Positions 18,270 through 26,278 of a stretch of 58,052 bases of DNA are shown piece by piece. How positions within the stretch are numbered: the first letter of the stretch is position 1; each line of letters starts with the position of its first letter. A program made the position numbers and the translations under genes. The DNA lies in the NCBI RefSeq assembly GCF_030418125.1, contig NZ_JAUHTR010000020.1, forward strand, positions 1 through 58,052, read 5' to 3'. The notes below the pieces were generated by a model. That model had not been told where the DNA came from and did no database searches. It saw nothing but the letters and a program-made list of their open reading frames with translations. This stretch comes from Fictibacillus fluitans. GTDB lineage: Bacteria > Bacillota > Bacilli > Bacillales > Fictibacillaceae.

Positions 18270-18532
18270 TGGCGTTTTCCTTTCTATACAAAGTTTCTAT
18301 TACAGGTCTTTTTCCACAAGGAAAGATGATGAAACCTGCAAAAACGTTCTTTTCTATACTCAGTATTTCCTTACATGCAGGTATTTTAACAGATTTAGGC
18401 TGTGTAGGGGAGCCCGGTGGCGGGTAAATGTTCCATTATGGCCGGTAACTAGAAATATGTTTCGTATCACGTCTCAAAAGGGTAAGTATAATCACTCCCC
18501 ATTTGATTTTGCTTCTAAAAAGCAGGAAGCAA

Positions 18533-18563
18533 AAATACATTGGATGAAAGACGAAATGTATTT
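18533..18563. promoter_or_regulatory. inverted repeat upstream of a strong promoter
   Basis: AAATACATT and AATGTATTT separated by 13 bp, ending 11 bp before the -35 of the 48-aa gene. A candidate operator. The rest of the 18270-18574 gap shows no gene. Confidence 0.4.
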
Positions 18564-18574
18564 AACAAAAGATT

Positions 18575-18603
18575 TTGACTACTTGGGCAGCAGGCGTTAT
18601 AAT
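18575..18603 (+). promoter_or_regulatory. near-consensus sigma-A promoter
   Basis: TTGACT, 17 bp, TATAAT, 23 bp upstream of the small gene at 18627. Confidence 0.8.
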
Positions 18604-18626
18604 AAGTCAAAAGGAAGTGAGTATAA

Positions 18627-18773
18627 ATGAATATGCTAAAAAAGATTGTTATTCGAGGGATCGGATCTAATCTTCTTGTGCTGTTTGCCATTTTGCTTCT
18701 GCCGGTGTTCCTGTTGACGGATAATGTCAACGTCTTTCAAGAACTGGTTGATTACATTTTCAAGCCTGATTAA
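18627..18773 (+). CDS. 48-residue single-span membrane peptide
   Basis: Unrecognised small protein. It starts MNMLKKIVIRGIG, has one hydrophobic helix (about residues 15-30, LLVLFAILLLPVFLL) and an acidic-mixed C-terminus (DNVNVFQELVDYIFKPD). Support for a real gene: a near-consensus promoter 23 bp upstream, AAGGAAGTGAG before ATG, and its own terminator 6 bp after the stop, making a complete mono-cistronic unit. The positive N-terminus suggests the C-terminus faces out. Function unknown; it could be a small regulatory membrane peptide. No toxin or leader-peptide feature is clear. Confidence 0.72.
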   Translation: MNMLKKIVIRGIGSNLLVLFAILLLPVFLLTDNVNVFQELVDYIFKPD

Positions 18774-18779
18774 TCGATA

Positions 18780-18807
18780 AACACCACTCATGCGTGGTGT
18801 TTTTTAT
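18780..18807 (+). terminator. terminator of the 48-aa gene
   Basis: Stem ACACCAC/GTGGTGT with a 6-nt loop and TTTTTT. Confidence 0.88.
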
Positions 18808-18839
18808 GTGGGGAAAGTTAAAGTGAGGAGAGGACATCT

Positions 18840-19283
18840 ATGGGAAAAATCATAATGCTCGTGGCCGTTTTACTTGCCGGTATGGGACAAGGCATGCAGG
18901 CAGCTGTAAATGGAACGCTGGGAAAGAGAATCGGCTCAATTGAAGGGGCATTCGTTTCCTTTTTTACCGGAACAATCATGCTTTTGGTGATTATGCTGAT
19001 CTGGGGAAACGGGAGCTTGAGCACCGTTTGGCAGGTGCCGAAATGGAACCTGATCGGAGGCATACTTGGGGCAGTCTATGTGTTTATCGTTATTCTGGCG
19101 GTACCGAAAATTGGCGTAACGAGCGCCATTACTGCTGTTATTATCGGCCAGCTTATCATGAGCGTGACCATCGATCACAATGGCTGGTTTGGCAATGAGG
19201 CCATTCATCTTACATATAAAAAGGTGATCGGGCTGGTGCTGTTGTTGGCCGGTTTGTATTTTGTGTTTTCGGACAAGCATTAA
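18840..19283 (+). CDS. DMT-family transporter, YdcZ/DUF606 type
   Basis: Membrane protein of 147 residues with five hydrophobic segments, matching half-size DUF606 members of the drug/metabolite transporter superfamily (five helices, often acting as pairs or homodimers). Recognisable stretches are AGMGQGMQAAVNGTLGKRIGS and AVPKIGVTSAITAVIIGQL, read as landmarks only. GTGAGGAG lies 8 bases upstream of ATG. No partner gene lies next to it. Substrate unknown. Confidence 0.85.
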   Translation: MGKIIMLVAVLLAGMGQGMQAAVNGTLGKRIGSIEGAFVSFFTGTIMLLVIMLIWGNGSLSTVWQVPKWNLIGGILGAVYVFIVILAVPKIGVTSAITAVIIGQLIMSVTIDHNGWFGNEAIHLTYKKVIGLVLLLAGLYFVFSDKH

Positions 19284-19309
19284 GCATGTTTTTTCTTGAA
19301 TTACAAGCA

Positions 19310-19338
19310 TTGTTTAAAAGAAGGGCCTGTGATAATTT
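19310..19338 (+). promoter_or_regulatory. possible putP promoter
   Basis: TTGTTT, 17 bp, TAATTT, about 105 bp before putP. Confidence 0.4.
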
Positions 19339-19402
19339 TAAAAAGAGATGTGCTTCAGAGCCAGGGGAGGCGCCTGAAGGACAGGGGTTATCTGCTTGAT
19401 GA

Positions 19403-19416
19403 TGAAAGCGTTATCA
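19403..19416 (+). promoter_or_regulatory. perfect cre site before putP
   Basis: TGAAAGCGTTATCA fits the CcpA consensus TGWNANCGNTNWCA at every position. It lies between the predicted promoter and the ribosome binding site, so bound CcpA would block elongation (roadblock). Confidence 0.75.
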
Positions 19417-19444
19417 GGGAGATAGAAAGAGGGGGAGAGAGACA

Positions 19445-20905
19445 ATGGAATACGGAGTGATGATCTCCATCGCCATTTATATGGCGGGGATGCTTTTAAT
19501 CGGTTATTTTGCCTATCGCCGGACAGCTAATCTATCGGATTATATGCTCGGAGGCAGGGATTTGGGACCGGCTGTTACCGCGCTAAGTGCCGGGGCATCG
19601 GATATGAGCGGCTGGCTGTTAATGGGTCTTCCCGGGGCGATGTATGTATCGGGATTAAGCGCAGGATGGATTGTTGTGGGATTAACGGCAGGGGCTTATT
19701 TAAACTGGCTTTTTGTTGCTCCGCGGCTGCGGACCTATACAGAAATTGCGAACAATTCCATTACGATTCCGGATTATTTTGAGAACCGGTTTAAGGATAC
19801 TTCACGTATTTTGCGCATAACATCTGGAATTGTTATTTTAATCTTTTTTACGTTTTATGCGTCATCAGGTATGGTTGCCGGCGGGGAACTCTTTAAATCA
19901 GCGTTCGGACTTGATTACATGACGGGGATCTGGCTGACTGTCAGCGTTGTGGTGCTGTACACGCTGTTTGGCGGGTTTCTCGCCGTCAGCTGGACCGATT
20001 TTGTTCAAGGCACCATCATGTTTATTGCGTTGATTCTTGTTCCGGTTGTAACGATTTTCAACCTTGGCGGAACAGGAGAGACGTTCTCTGAGATTCGTTC
20101 CATTAATCCAGAATTGCTTGATGCCTTTAAAGGAACAAGTTTCATCGGCATTATTTCTCTTTTGGCCTGGGGGCTCGGATATTTCGGGCAGCCGCATATT
20201 ATTGTCCGGTTTATGGCCATTAACTCCGTGAAACAAATGAAAAGCGCCCGCAGAATCGGCATGGGGTGGATGATTTTTTCCATTGTCGGCGCCATGTTTA
20301 CCGGACTTGTTGGAATCGCGTATTTCCATCTTAACGGCGGAACGCTTGAGAAGTCGGAAACGGTATTCATCGTACTGTCGGATGTGCTGTTTCATCCACT
20401 AATCACCGGGTTCCTGCTGGCCGCCATTTTGGCCGCGGTCATGAGTACGATTTCCTCTCAGCTGCTTGTAACATCGAGCGCGGTAACCGAGGACTTTTAC
20501 AAAGCCTTTTTCAGAAGGTCCGCTACGGATAAAGAACTTGTCCTGGTCGGCCGGCTGTCGGTATTGCTCATTTCTTTGATTGCGCTCGTTCTGGCTTTGC
20601 ATCCGAACAAAACGATTCTGAATCTTGTCGGCTACGCATGGGCTGGGTTTGGAGCGGCGTTCGGCCCGGTTGTTCTTCTCAGCCTCTATTGGAAGCGCAT
20701 GACGAAATGGGGAGCGTTCTTTGGAATGATCTCGGGTACCCTGACCGTTATTATCTGGGAACAAATTAAAGCGTTAGAAGCCGTCTACGAAATTATTCCG
20801 GGCTTCATCGTCTGCGGAATCGTCATTATCGCAGTCAGCCTTCTGACAGCCAAGCCATCAGCTGACATCGAAAAAGAATTTAAAGAAGCACAACAGATAG
20901 CATAG
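19445..20905 (+). CDS. putP: sodium/proline symporter PutP
   Basis: Solute:sodium symporter of 486 residues with about 13 membrane helices. It closely resembles PutP/OpuE in the segment YMLGGRDLGPAVTALSAGASDMSGW and in ASSGMVAGG (landmarks). Imports proline with sodium, for nutrition or osmotic protection. GAGGGGGAGAG precedes the ATG. No putB/putC genes are adjacent, but the perfect cre site suggests catabolic rather than purely osmotic control. OpuE in B. subtilis is instead driven by sigma-A and sigma-B promoters; I see no sigma-B site here. Confidence 0.93.
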   Translation: MEYGVMISIAIYMAGMLLIGYFAYRRTANLSDYMLGGRDLGPAVTALSAGASDMSGWLLMGLPGAMYVSGLSAGWIVVGLTAGAYLNWLFVAPRLRTYTEIANNSITIPDYFENRFKDTSRILRITSGIVILIFFTFYASSGMVAGGELFKSAFGLDYMTGIWLTVSVVVLYTLFGGFLAVSWTDFVQGTIMFIALILVPVVTIFNLGGTGETFSEIRSINPELLDAFKGTSFIGIISLLAWGLGYFGQPHIIVRFMAINSVKQMKSARRIGMGWMIFSIVGAMFTGLVGIAYFHLNGGTLEKSETVFIVLSDVLFHPLITGFLLAAILAAVMSTISSQLLVTSSAVTEDFYKAFFRRSATDKELVLVGRLSVLLISLIALVLALHPNKTILNLVGYAWAGFGAAFGPVVLLSLYWKRMTKWGAFFGMISGTLTVIIWEQIKALEAVYEIIPGFIVCGIVIIAVSLLTAKPSADIEKEFKEAQQIA

Positions 20906-20919
20906 GGAAACCATGCGAA

Positions 20920-20949
20920 GCCGTCCTTTAAAAGGGCGGTTTTTTTTTG
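20920..20949 (+). terminator. putP terminator
   Basis: Stem CCGTCCTTT/AAAGGGCGG followed by nine T residues. Confidence 0.88.
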
Positions 20950-20982
20950 TGGGCTTTTGCATTAGCTCCGCTGTTCTTGGTG

Positions 20983-21120
20983 GTAATTGATTTGCGTTTC
21001 AGGATGCTCGCTTTCCGTGGGGCGGGCGCTGAGCCCCATCGGCGCAAGCGCCTCATTGGGTCTCACCTGTCCCGCTAGTCCCACAGGAGTCTCGCACCTT
21101 ACACTACAATCAATTTATCA
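20983..21120. repeat. dispersed Bacillaceae-type intergenic repeat
   Basis: About 138 bp with a G+C-rich core: CTTTCCGTGGGGCGGGCGC, GAGCCCC, GGCGCAAGCGCC hairpin, GGTCTCACCTGTCCCGCT, CAGGAGTCTCGC. The outer edges carry weak inverted copies of AATTGATT / AATCAATT. I recall similar blocks between genes of many Bacillaceae. No ORF. It fills the 337-bp gap between putP and the MarR gene, together with the operator region at 21186. Confidence 0.7.
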
Positions 21121-21185
21121 AGGAAGCCACTAAAAAATTCCGCTGGCTTTTTACACTGTCACCAAATTGCCATACTGTTCTCGTC

Positions 21186-21222
21186 TTGAACAGTTCAACT
21201 CTTGAACTAGTTATGGTCTAAT
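21186..21222. promoter_or_regulatory. MarR-gene promoter with overlapping palindromes
   Basis: TTGAACAGTTCAA (21186-21198) and GTTCAACTCTTGAAC (21193-21207) are overlapping palindromes. TCTAAT with TGG before it at 21217 is a possible extended -10. The layout suggests autorepression by the MarR protein. Confidence 0.5.
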
Positions 21223-21242
21223 AGAAAACAGAGGTGAATAGA

Positions 21243-21683
21243 ATGGATGTTGGAAAATGGAAAAGCATTTTCGGCCGGTATGAAGCGGCTTCTTTTACAG
21301 TGAATAAGCGGTTTGGTTCGATGATCAAGGAACAGCTTCAGGATGTGCTGACCGTCGAGCAGCAAATGACACTGAGCTATATTAAGCGGTTTGGGTCCTG
21401 TACGACCACAGAGCTCGCAGAGGCTTTTTGTGTGCAGAAAAGTGCAATCACGGCCATTGTCACAAGGCTGGCGGAAAAGGGGTACATCCACCGGATCAGA
21501 GATGAAAAGGACCGGAGAATCGTTTATTTAAAATTGACGGAGGAAGGATTGAAGGTTTTTCAGTGGGGAGAGGAAAAAGTTTTTGAAGTGGTTTCTCCAT
21601 ATTTGAAAACGTTCAGTGAGGAAGAGATAGAAACCTTCTTAACGCTGTATGAAAAACTGGCGTCACAGGTGAATGAGGAATAG
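21243..21683 (+). CDS. MarR family transcriptional regulator (YdgG-like)
   Basis: Winged-helix dimeric regulator of 146 residues. The DNA-binding part around residues 50-105 reads CTTTELAEAFCVQKSAITAI and the wing DEKDRRIVYLKLT, both typical of MarR. Start ATG 21243 has GAGGTG 6 bases upstream; an in-frame GTG at 21234 lies inside that Shine-Dalgarno and is less likely. It is followed 15 bp later by an MMPL transporter, as in the B. subtilis ydgG-ydgH pair, which it probably represses through the palindromes upstream. Confidence 0.9.
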   Translation: MDVGKWKSIFGRYEAASFTVNKRFGSMIKEQLQDVLTVEQQMTLSYIKRFGSCTTTELAEAFCVQKSAITAIVTRLAEKGYIHRIRDEKDRRIVYLKLTEEGLKVFQWGEEKVFEVVSPYLKTFSEEEIETFLTLYEKLASQVNEE

Positions 21684-21698
21684 GAGAGGGGAAACAGA

Positions 21699-24600
21699 AT
21701 GAAAGCTGTGCTTAAAGCAAAGTGGCTGATTGCCGTCGTGTGGATTGCCCTGGTGGCGGCACTGGTGCTGCTGGCGCCTAATATGGCGGATCTGGTGCGC
21801 GAAAAAGGACAGATCAACGTGCCGGACGGATATTCATCCAGCTACGCCCAAAAGCTTCTGGATGATGTGGATAAAAAAGAGAAAAAAGCGGATGAATCAC
21901 AGGTGGCGCTTGTGTTCCACCGAGATCAAAAGATGAGCAGTAATGATCTGAAAGAAATAAAAAGCGCCTTGCAAGAATTGAAACAGGATAAAGAAAACGC
22001 TGGGATTACAGAGGTTCTTACCCATTTTGATAATAAAGAACTGAAGGATCAGCTGGCGTCCAAGGACGGAAAGACCGTGCTTTCCCTTGTGACGGTCAAT
22101 ACCTCGAACAAGGAAGCATCTGAGATTTCCGATTCCCTTTACAGCGAGCTAAAGAATGTTAATGTTCCTCACTACTATACGAGCAGCTGGATGATCGATG
22201 AAGATGTGGTCGCGAGCTCACAGGAAGGGTTAAAGAAAACGGAATACATAACTGTCGTCTTCATTCTCGCGGTTCTGTTTGTCGTTTTCCGTTCCCTGGT
22301 GGCACCGCTTATTCCGCTCGTAACGGTCGGAATCTCATATATTGCGGCACAGTCGATTGTAGCGTTTTTGGTGGACCGCTGGAATTTTCCGCTGTCCACG
22401 TTCACGCAAATTTTCCTTGTGGCGGTTCTTTTCGGAATCGGGACCGATTATTGCATCCTTCTGCTCAGCCGCTTTAAGGAAGAGATGGGCAGGAATGAAA
22501 GCTTGCCGGATGCGATTCTGGCTACGTATAAAACGGCGGGCAGAACCGTGTTTTTCAGCGGCCTTGCCGTTATGATCGGATTTGCAGCGATTGGTTTTTC
22601 GACGTTCAAACTCTATCAGTCTGCTTCGGCTGTAGCGATCGGGGTAGCCGTGCTTCTGCTTGCTCTATTAACACTCGTCCCGTTTTTTATGCTGGTTCTC
22701 GGGAGCAAACTGTTCTGGCCATCGAAAGCGGCCATGGAGCACAAGCAAAGTAAACTTTGGGGAGCAGCAGGGTCATTTTCTTTTAAACGCCCGCTCGTGA
22801 CCCTTATTATTGTCGCTGCCATCGTTACTCCTTTTCTGGCAACCTATGACGGCGAACTTTCATTCAATTCACTGGATGAAATCGGAGATAAGTATAATTC
22901 CGTTAAAGCCTTTAACGTAATTTCGGAAAGCTTTGGTCCTGGAGAATCTCTTCCCGCCAAAATCGTACTGAAAAATGACGAACCGATGGACAGCTCGGAA
23001 TACATGGCAACAATCGAAAAGATCAGCCGGGAAGTCGGACAGGTGAATGGTGTTGACCGTGTGCGGAGCGCCACCCGTCCGGTGGGTGATCAATTAAAAG
23101 AACTGCAGGTTACCAAGCAGGCAGAGTCACTCGATGACGGATTGTCCAAAGGGAATGACGGGTTGAAAAAAATAAGCGGCGGGCTTTCCAAAGCAAGCTC
23201 ACAGCTCAGTGATTCCCAGCCGAAAATGAAACAAACGACCGATGGGATCGGAGAGCTTGTCAATGGCACTAACAAGCTGAAATCGGGAATCGGTGATTTG
23301 TCCGGTGCACTTTCCCAAATTGAAACCGGAATGCGCGATGGTTCCCAGGGTGCAGGAGATTTGAAAGCCGGAGTAGAAAAGGCGAAATCAAGTGCGGATC
23401 TGCTGGCCAACAGCAGCCAGGAGCTGCTTTCAGGTTATGAGGCCATGGAAAATGGGCTTGGGGAGCTGCAAGGCGGATATGCACAAGTGGGGCAGCAGCT
23501 CAAGACAACAGCAAACGGGCTCTCCCAGCTGCAAGGAAGCTTTGCGCACCTTGAATCCAAATACGGCAGTGAAGATCCAGCTCAGGATATTAAACAGGAT
23601 CCGCAGTATCAGGCGCTTAAAGGCACTGTCACCCAATTGCAGGGCGGGCTCGGCAAGATGGCCGGCGGGCTGCAGCAGTTGAACGGAAACCTGAATACCG
23701 TTAAGGCCAATATGAGTAAGGCCAATGCGGGGCTGTCCAAAGTGGCATCCGGTCAAAAGCAGCTGGCTGACGGTCTGGGTTCTATTTCAGCCGGACTCGG
23801 TGAACTTGAATCAGGAATCAATAGAGCAGCGGACGGCCAGCAGCAGGTGATTGCGAAGCTGCCGGAAGTACAGGGTGGTCTTGCGAAGATTGCCGGAGGC
23901 CAGGAACAGCTGAAAAGCGGGCTTGGACAAATGGATTCCCAGCTGGCTGAGCTTTCTAATGGACTGAACTCCAGCGCCAAAGGCATAAAGAAGGTATCCG
24001 GGGGAATCGACTCGGCCAATGATTACCTTCAGTCTTTGTCTTCAGCAAAAGATCCCGAGATGGCCGGCTGGTTCCTGCCTGAGGATGTTTTGAAAGATAA
24101 AGAGTTTCAGCAGGTGTTTGACGAGTACATGCCGGGTGACCGGAAATTAACAACCCTGGACGTGATTTTTAAGGAAAACCCTTATTCTCAGGATGCGCTT
24201 GGCCAGGTGGATGAAATAAAGAAAGCTGTAAAGCGGGCAAGTACGGACACCAACCTTGAAAATGCAAAGTTCGGAGTGAGCGGTGTAACAAGTATCTATT
24301 CCGATCTGAACGATATATCGGCATCCGACTATTCAAGAACCGTTGTATTGATGCTTGTGGGAATTGCGATCATTCTCATTATTATGTTGCGTTCCTTTAT
24401 CATGCCGCTGTATATTATCGCTTCGCTGATTCTGACGTACTACACGGCTATGGCATTTACCGAATCGATATTTGTGAATCTGCTCGGGTATTCGGGTATT
24501 AACTGGGCGGTACCGTTTTTTGCCTTTGTCATTCTCGTGGCTCTTGGCGTGGATTACAGTATCTTTTTGATGGACCGGTTTAACGAATACAAATCGCTTT

Positions 24601-24851
24601 CTGTGAAAGAAGCTATGCTGTTATCGATGAAGAATATGGGGACAGTTATTATTTCGGCTGTTGTCATACTGGGAGGAACATTTGCAGCGATGTATCCTTC
24701 AGGTGTTCTTTCGCTTCTGCAGATTGCAACCATTATTTTAAGCGGTCTGCTGCTATACGCCTTTGTCATTTTGCCATTGTTTGTACCTGTGATGGTCAAA
24801 ACCTTTGGAAAGGCGAACTGGTGGCCCTTCATGGAATCTAAAAAAGAATAG
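21699..24851 (+). CDS. MMPL/RND family transporter (YdgH-like)
   Basis: Large exporter of 1050 residues with the MMPL arrangement: helix 1 (residues about 8-26), a short outer loop, helices 2-6 (about 185-345), another helix near 370, then a very long extracellular region (about 390-865), and the second helix bundle (about 885-1040). Both bundles keep the GxDY motif (GIGTDYCILL and ALGVDYSIFL), the proton-relay feature. The long outer loop between about 475 and 790 has repeated GL/GI-x2-L heptads (NGLSQLQGS, GLSKVASGQ, GLGELESGI) and is predicted coiled coil, like YhgE/phage-infection-protein stalks. It exports lipids, peptides or drugs; substrate unknown. Probably controlled by the MarR gene 15 bp upstream. 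Confidence 0.92.
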   Translation: MKAVLKAKWLIAVVWIALVAALVLLAPNMADLVREKGQINVPDGYSSSYAQKLLDDVDKKEKKADESQVALVFHRDQKMSSNDLKEIKSALQELKQDKENAGITEVLTHFDNKELKDQLASKDGKTVLSLVTVNTSNKEASEISDSLYSELKNVNVPHYYTSSWMIDEDVVASSQEGLKKTEYITVVFILAVLFVVFRSLVAPLIPLVTVGISYIAAQSIVAFLVDRWNFPLSTFTQIFLVAVLFGIGTDYCILLLSRFKEEMGRNESLPDAILATYKTAGRTVFFSGLAVMIGFAAIGFSTFKLYQSASAVAIGVAVLLLALLTLVPFFMLVLGSKLFWPSKAAMEHKQSKLWGAAGSFSFKRPLVTLIIVAAIVTPFLATYDGELSFNSLDEIGDKYNSVKAFNVISESFGPGESLPAKIVLKNDEPMDSSEYMATIEKISREVGQVNGVDRVRSATRPVGDQLKELQVTKQAESLDDGLSKGNDGLKKISGGLSKASSQLSDSQPKMKQTTDGIGELVNGTNKLKSGIGDLSGALSQIETGMRDGSQGAGDLKAGVEKAKSSADLLANSSQELLSGYEAMENGLGELQGGYAQVGQQLKTTANGLSQLQGSFAHLESKYGSEDPAQDIKQDPQYQALKGTVTQLQGGLGKMAGGLQQLNGNLNTVKANMSKANAGLSKVASGQKQLADGLGSISAGLGELESGINRAADGQQQVIAKLPEVQGGLAKIAGGQEQLKSGLGQMDSQLAELSNGLNSSAKGIKKVSGGIDSANDYLQSLSSAKDPEMAGWFLPEDVLKDKEFQQVFDEYMPGDRKLTTLDVIFKENPYSQDALGQVDEIKKAVKRASTDTNLENAKFGVSGVTSIYSDLNDISASDYSRTVVLMLVGIAIILIIMLRSFIMPLYIIASLILTYYTAMAFTESIFVNLLGYSGINWAVPFFAFVILVALGVDYSIFLMDRFNEYKSLSVKEAMLLSMKNMGTVIISAVVILGGTFAAMYPSGVLSLLQIATIILSGLLLYAFVILPLFVPVMVKTFGKANWWPFMESKKE

Positions 24852-24860
24852 TTTCATTTC

Positions 24861-24893
24861 AGCAGTGTGCCAGGGGTGCACTGCTTTTTTTTG
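24861..24893 (+). terminator. terminator of the MarR-MMPL operon
   Basis: Stem AGCAGTG/CACTGCT with TTTTTTTT. Confidence 0.85.
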
Positions 24894-24901
24894 CAGGTAA
24901 A

Positions 24902-24938
24902 AACAAAAAAAGAGACAAGATGTATGAAATCTTGTCTC
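24902..24938 (-). terminator. terminator of the YjcZ-like gene
   Basis: Stem GAGACAAGAT/ATCTTGTCTC, followed on the minus strand by a T run. Confidence 0.88.
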
Positions 24939-24949
24939 CATGTGAGTGA

Positions 24950-25225
24950 TTAGCAGCCGCCTTTTCCGCAGCCTCCGCCAAAATGGCCTCCGCCCCATGA
25001 GCAGCCGATAATGATCAACAGGATGAACAGAACGACGATGATGGCAAAGCCGCCGCCATAACCGCAGCCTCCCCAGCCCGGATATCCATATCCATAGCCA
25101 AATCCGCCGCCGCCGAATCCTACGCCGCCAACTCCTGCGCCTCCAAATCCACCAGCAAATCCTGGGCCTCCGCCAAAGCCGTAACCGTATCCAAATCCTT
25201 GACGCCTATTTCTTAAACCAGACAA
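24950..25225 (-). CDS. glycine-rich YjcZ-like sporulation-associated protein
   Basis: A 91-residue protein with an N-terminal Gly/Tyr/Phe-rich repeat (residues about 11-55, [10 protein letters not shown] type), then [21 protein letters not shown], the membrane signature of YjcZ-family peptides, and a Cys/Gly-rich end. Typical YjcZ proteins are under 50 residues, so the glycine-rich extension is unusual. Start is TTG 25225 with AAGGAG 9 bases upstream. A sigma-K-like promoter lies 50 bp upstream, consistent with expression in the mother cell and a spore coat or surface role. Function of the family is unknown. Confidence 0.8.
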   Translation of the reverse strand: MSGLRNRRQGFGYGYGFGGGPGFAGGFGGAGVGGVGFGGGGFGYGYGYPGWGGCGYGGGFAIIVVLFILLIIIGCSWGGGHFGGGCGKGGC

Positions 25226-25274
25226 TGTGTAGATCTCCTTTCTTCCAGCTTTTTATTAAAAGTTACTTGCCATA

Positions 25275-25301
25275 TAGAATATGAAAAATGGCTGGAAGGG
25301 T
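25275..25301 (-). promoter_or_regulatory. sigma-K-like promoter
   Basis: On the minus strand: AC, 16 bp, CATATTCTA, matching the sigma-K pattern AC-N16/17-CATANNNTA. Points at the YjcZ-like gene. Confidence 0.5.
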
Positions 25302-25403
25302 TTGGACATCTAATGGGACAATGGTGGAATTTGCCGGGATTGCAGATGGCGAAAATTATCGAATTTCCCCGGAAATATTATTTAAGAGGTTTGGAAACAG
25401 AAA

Positions 25404-25751
25404 TTATAAGGATCTTTTCTTTAATTCATGCTCCAGTCTTCCAGTCAGTGTAAAGAAAAACATTCTAAAGTCGGCGCGCAAAGACCACAGAGGGTGGCCG
25501 AAGGTTGCTGGTTTATTTCCTTCAACAAAAAAATGGCTATACCAGGCAAGACTGTAAGCAGAAATTGGGGCGGCCAGCAAGAACCAGGCATTGGTCGTTG
25601 CACCGAGTGCGAGAAAGATAAAGACAAGAGATGTACCTGTAAAATGCCAGGCCCTCGTGCTTTTCTTGGAATGCTGTGATAAATAAAAGACCCAAAATTC
25701 CTCAAACGTCTTTATTTCAGTTTTCTCCGTCTGGTAATCAACATGGTGCAT
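25404..25751 (-). CDS. DUF962 / Mpo1-like membrane protein
   Basis: A 115-residue protein with two hydrophobic segments and the DUF962 features: FWVFYLSQHS near the start, RAWHFTGT, WYSHFFVEGNKPATFGHP, and WSLRADFRMF. Yeast Mpo1 of this family is a dioxygenase in fatty-acid alpha-oxidation that uses Fe(II) bound by conserved histidines; H26, H36-type residues and the SHF/FGHP histidines are present here. A bacterial role is not established. GGAGG lies 8 bases before ATG. It has 178 bp to the YjcZ-like gene and no shared operon is evident. Confidence 0.8.
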   Translation of the reverse strand: MHHVDYQTEKTEIKTFEEFWVFYLSQHSKKSTRAWHFTGTSLVFIFLALGATTNAWFLLAAPISAYSLAWYSHFFVEGNKPATFGHPLWSLRADFRMFFFTLTGRLEHELKKRSL

Positions 25752-25917
25752 CGCAGTGTTCCTCCTTCAAAGCTTGTACTTATAAGTTTCGATATCCATC
25801 ACTTTTTTCCTTTAAAAGGAAGAATCTGCCCGTTTACAACACAAAAATAGATTAGCTTTTTGTCATAAGGGTAAATTAAACAAAGACTAGTGCTACAGGA
25901 AAAAGGAAGGTGCCAAT

Positions 25918-26208
25918 ATGCTAAAACCACAAACAATAGAACGCGTAAATGTGCTGTATTCTCTTTTGGGACAGCAGCTTCAAGAGGAAGATTACAATGA
26001 AGACCGGCTTCAGAAGATAACAGAGATCAGCCAGCTTCTAAAAGAAGATGTGGAAGTAGGAGAACAGACGACAGAAGTCTTTGACGATATCGTTTCTGTA
26101 GGCCAGGATGCAATGGAAACAAAACAGGATAAAAAACAGTTTCTTGAGTCCAAATCCAGAGAACTGAATGAGTATTATGAACATCTGAAGAAATTGATGG
26201 AACAATAA
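25918..26208 (+). CDS. hypothetical acidic helical protein
   Basis: Unrecognised 96-residue protein, rich in E, Q, K and D and almost surely all-helical: MLKPQTIERVNVLYSLL at the start and FLESKSRELNEYYEHLKKL at the end, with heptad-like spacing. No signal peptide or membrane helix. AAGGAAGG precedes the ATG. It is followed 70 bp later by a general stress protein gene with its own sigma-B-like promoter. No function assigned. Confidence 0.65.
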   Translation: MLKPQTIERVNVLYSLLGQQLQEEDYNEDRLQKITEISQLLKEDVEVGEQTTEVFDDIVSVGQDAMETKQDKKQFLESKSRELNEYYEHLKKLMEQ

Positions 26209-26211
26209 ATG

Positions 26212-26237
26212 GTTTTAAATTAAACATTCCAGGGAAC
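26212..26237 (+). promoter_or_regulatory. sigma-B-like promoter for the general stress gene
   Basis: GTTTTA, 14 bp, GGGAAC, close to the sigma-B consensus GTTTAA-N14-GGGTAA found perfectly at 51692 in this window. It lies 42 bp before the gene. Confidence 0.55.
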
Positions 26238-26278
26238 AGAGACAAATGAAAAGAGTCTAGACTTGGAGGGATTACAAA

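Noticed and set aside
25288-25679. Plus-strand ORFs opposite the DUF962 gene
   Set aside because: The minus-strand protein has clear family motifs and a good ribosome site; the plus-strand frames have neither.
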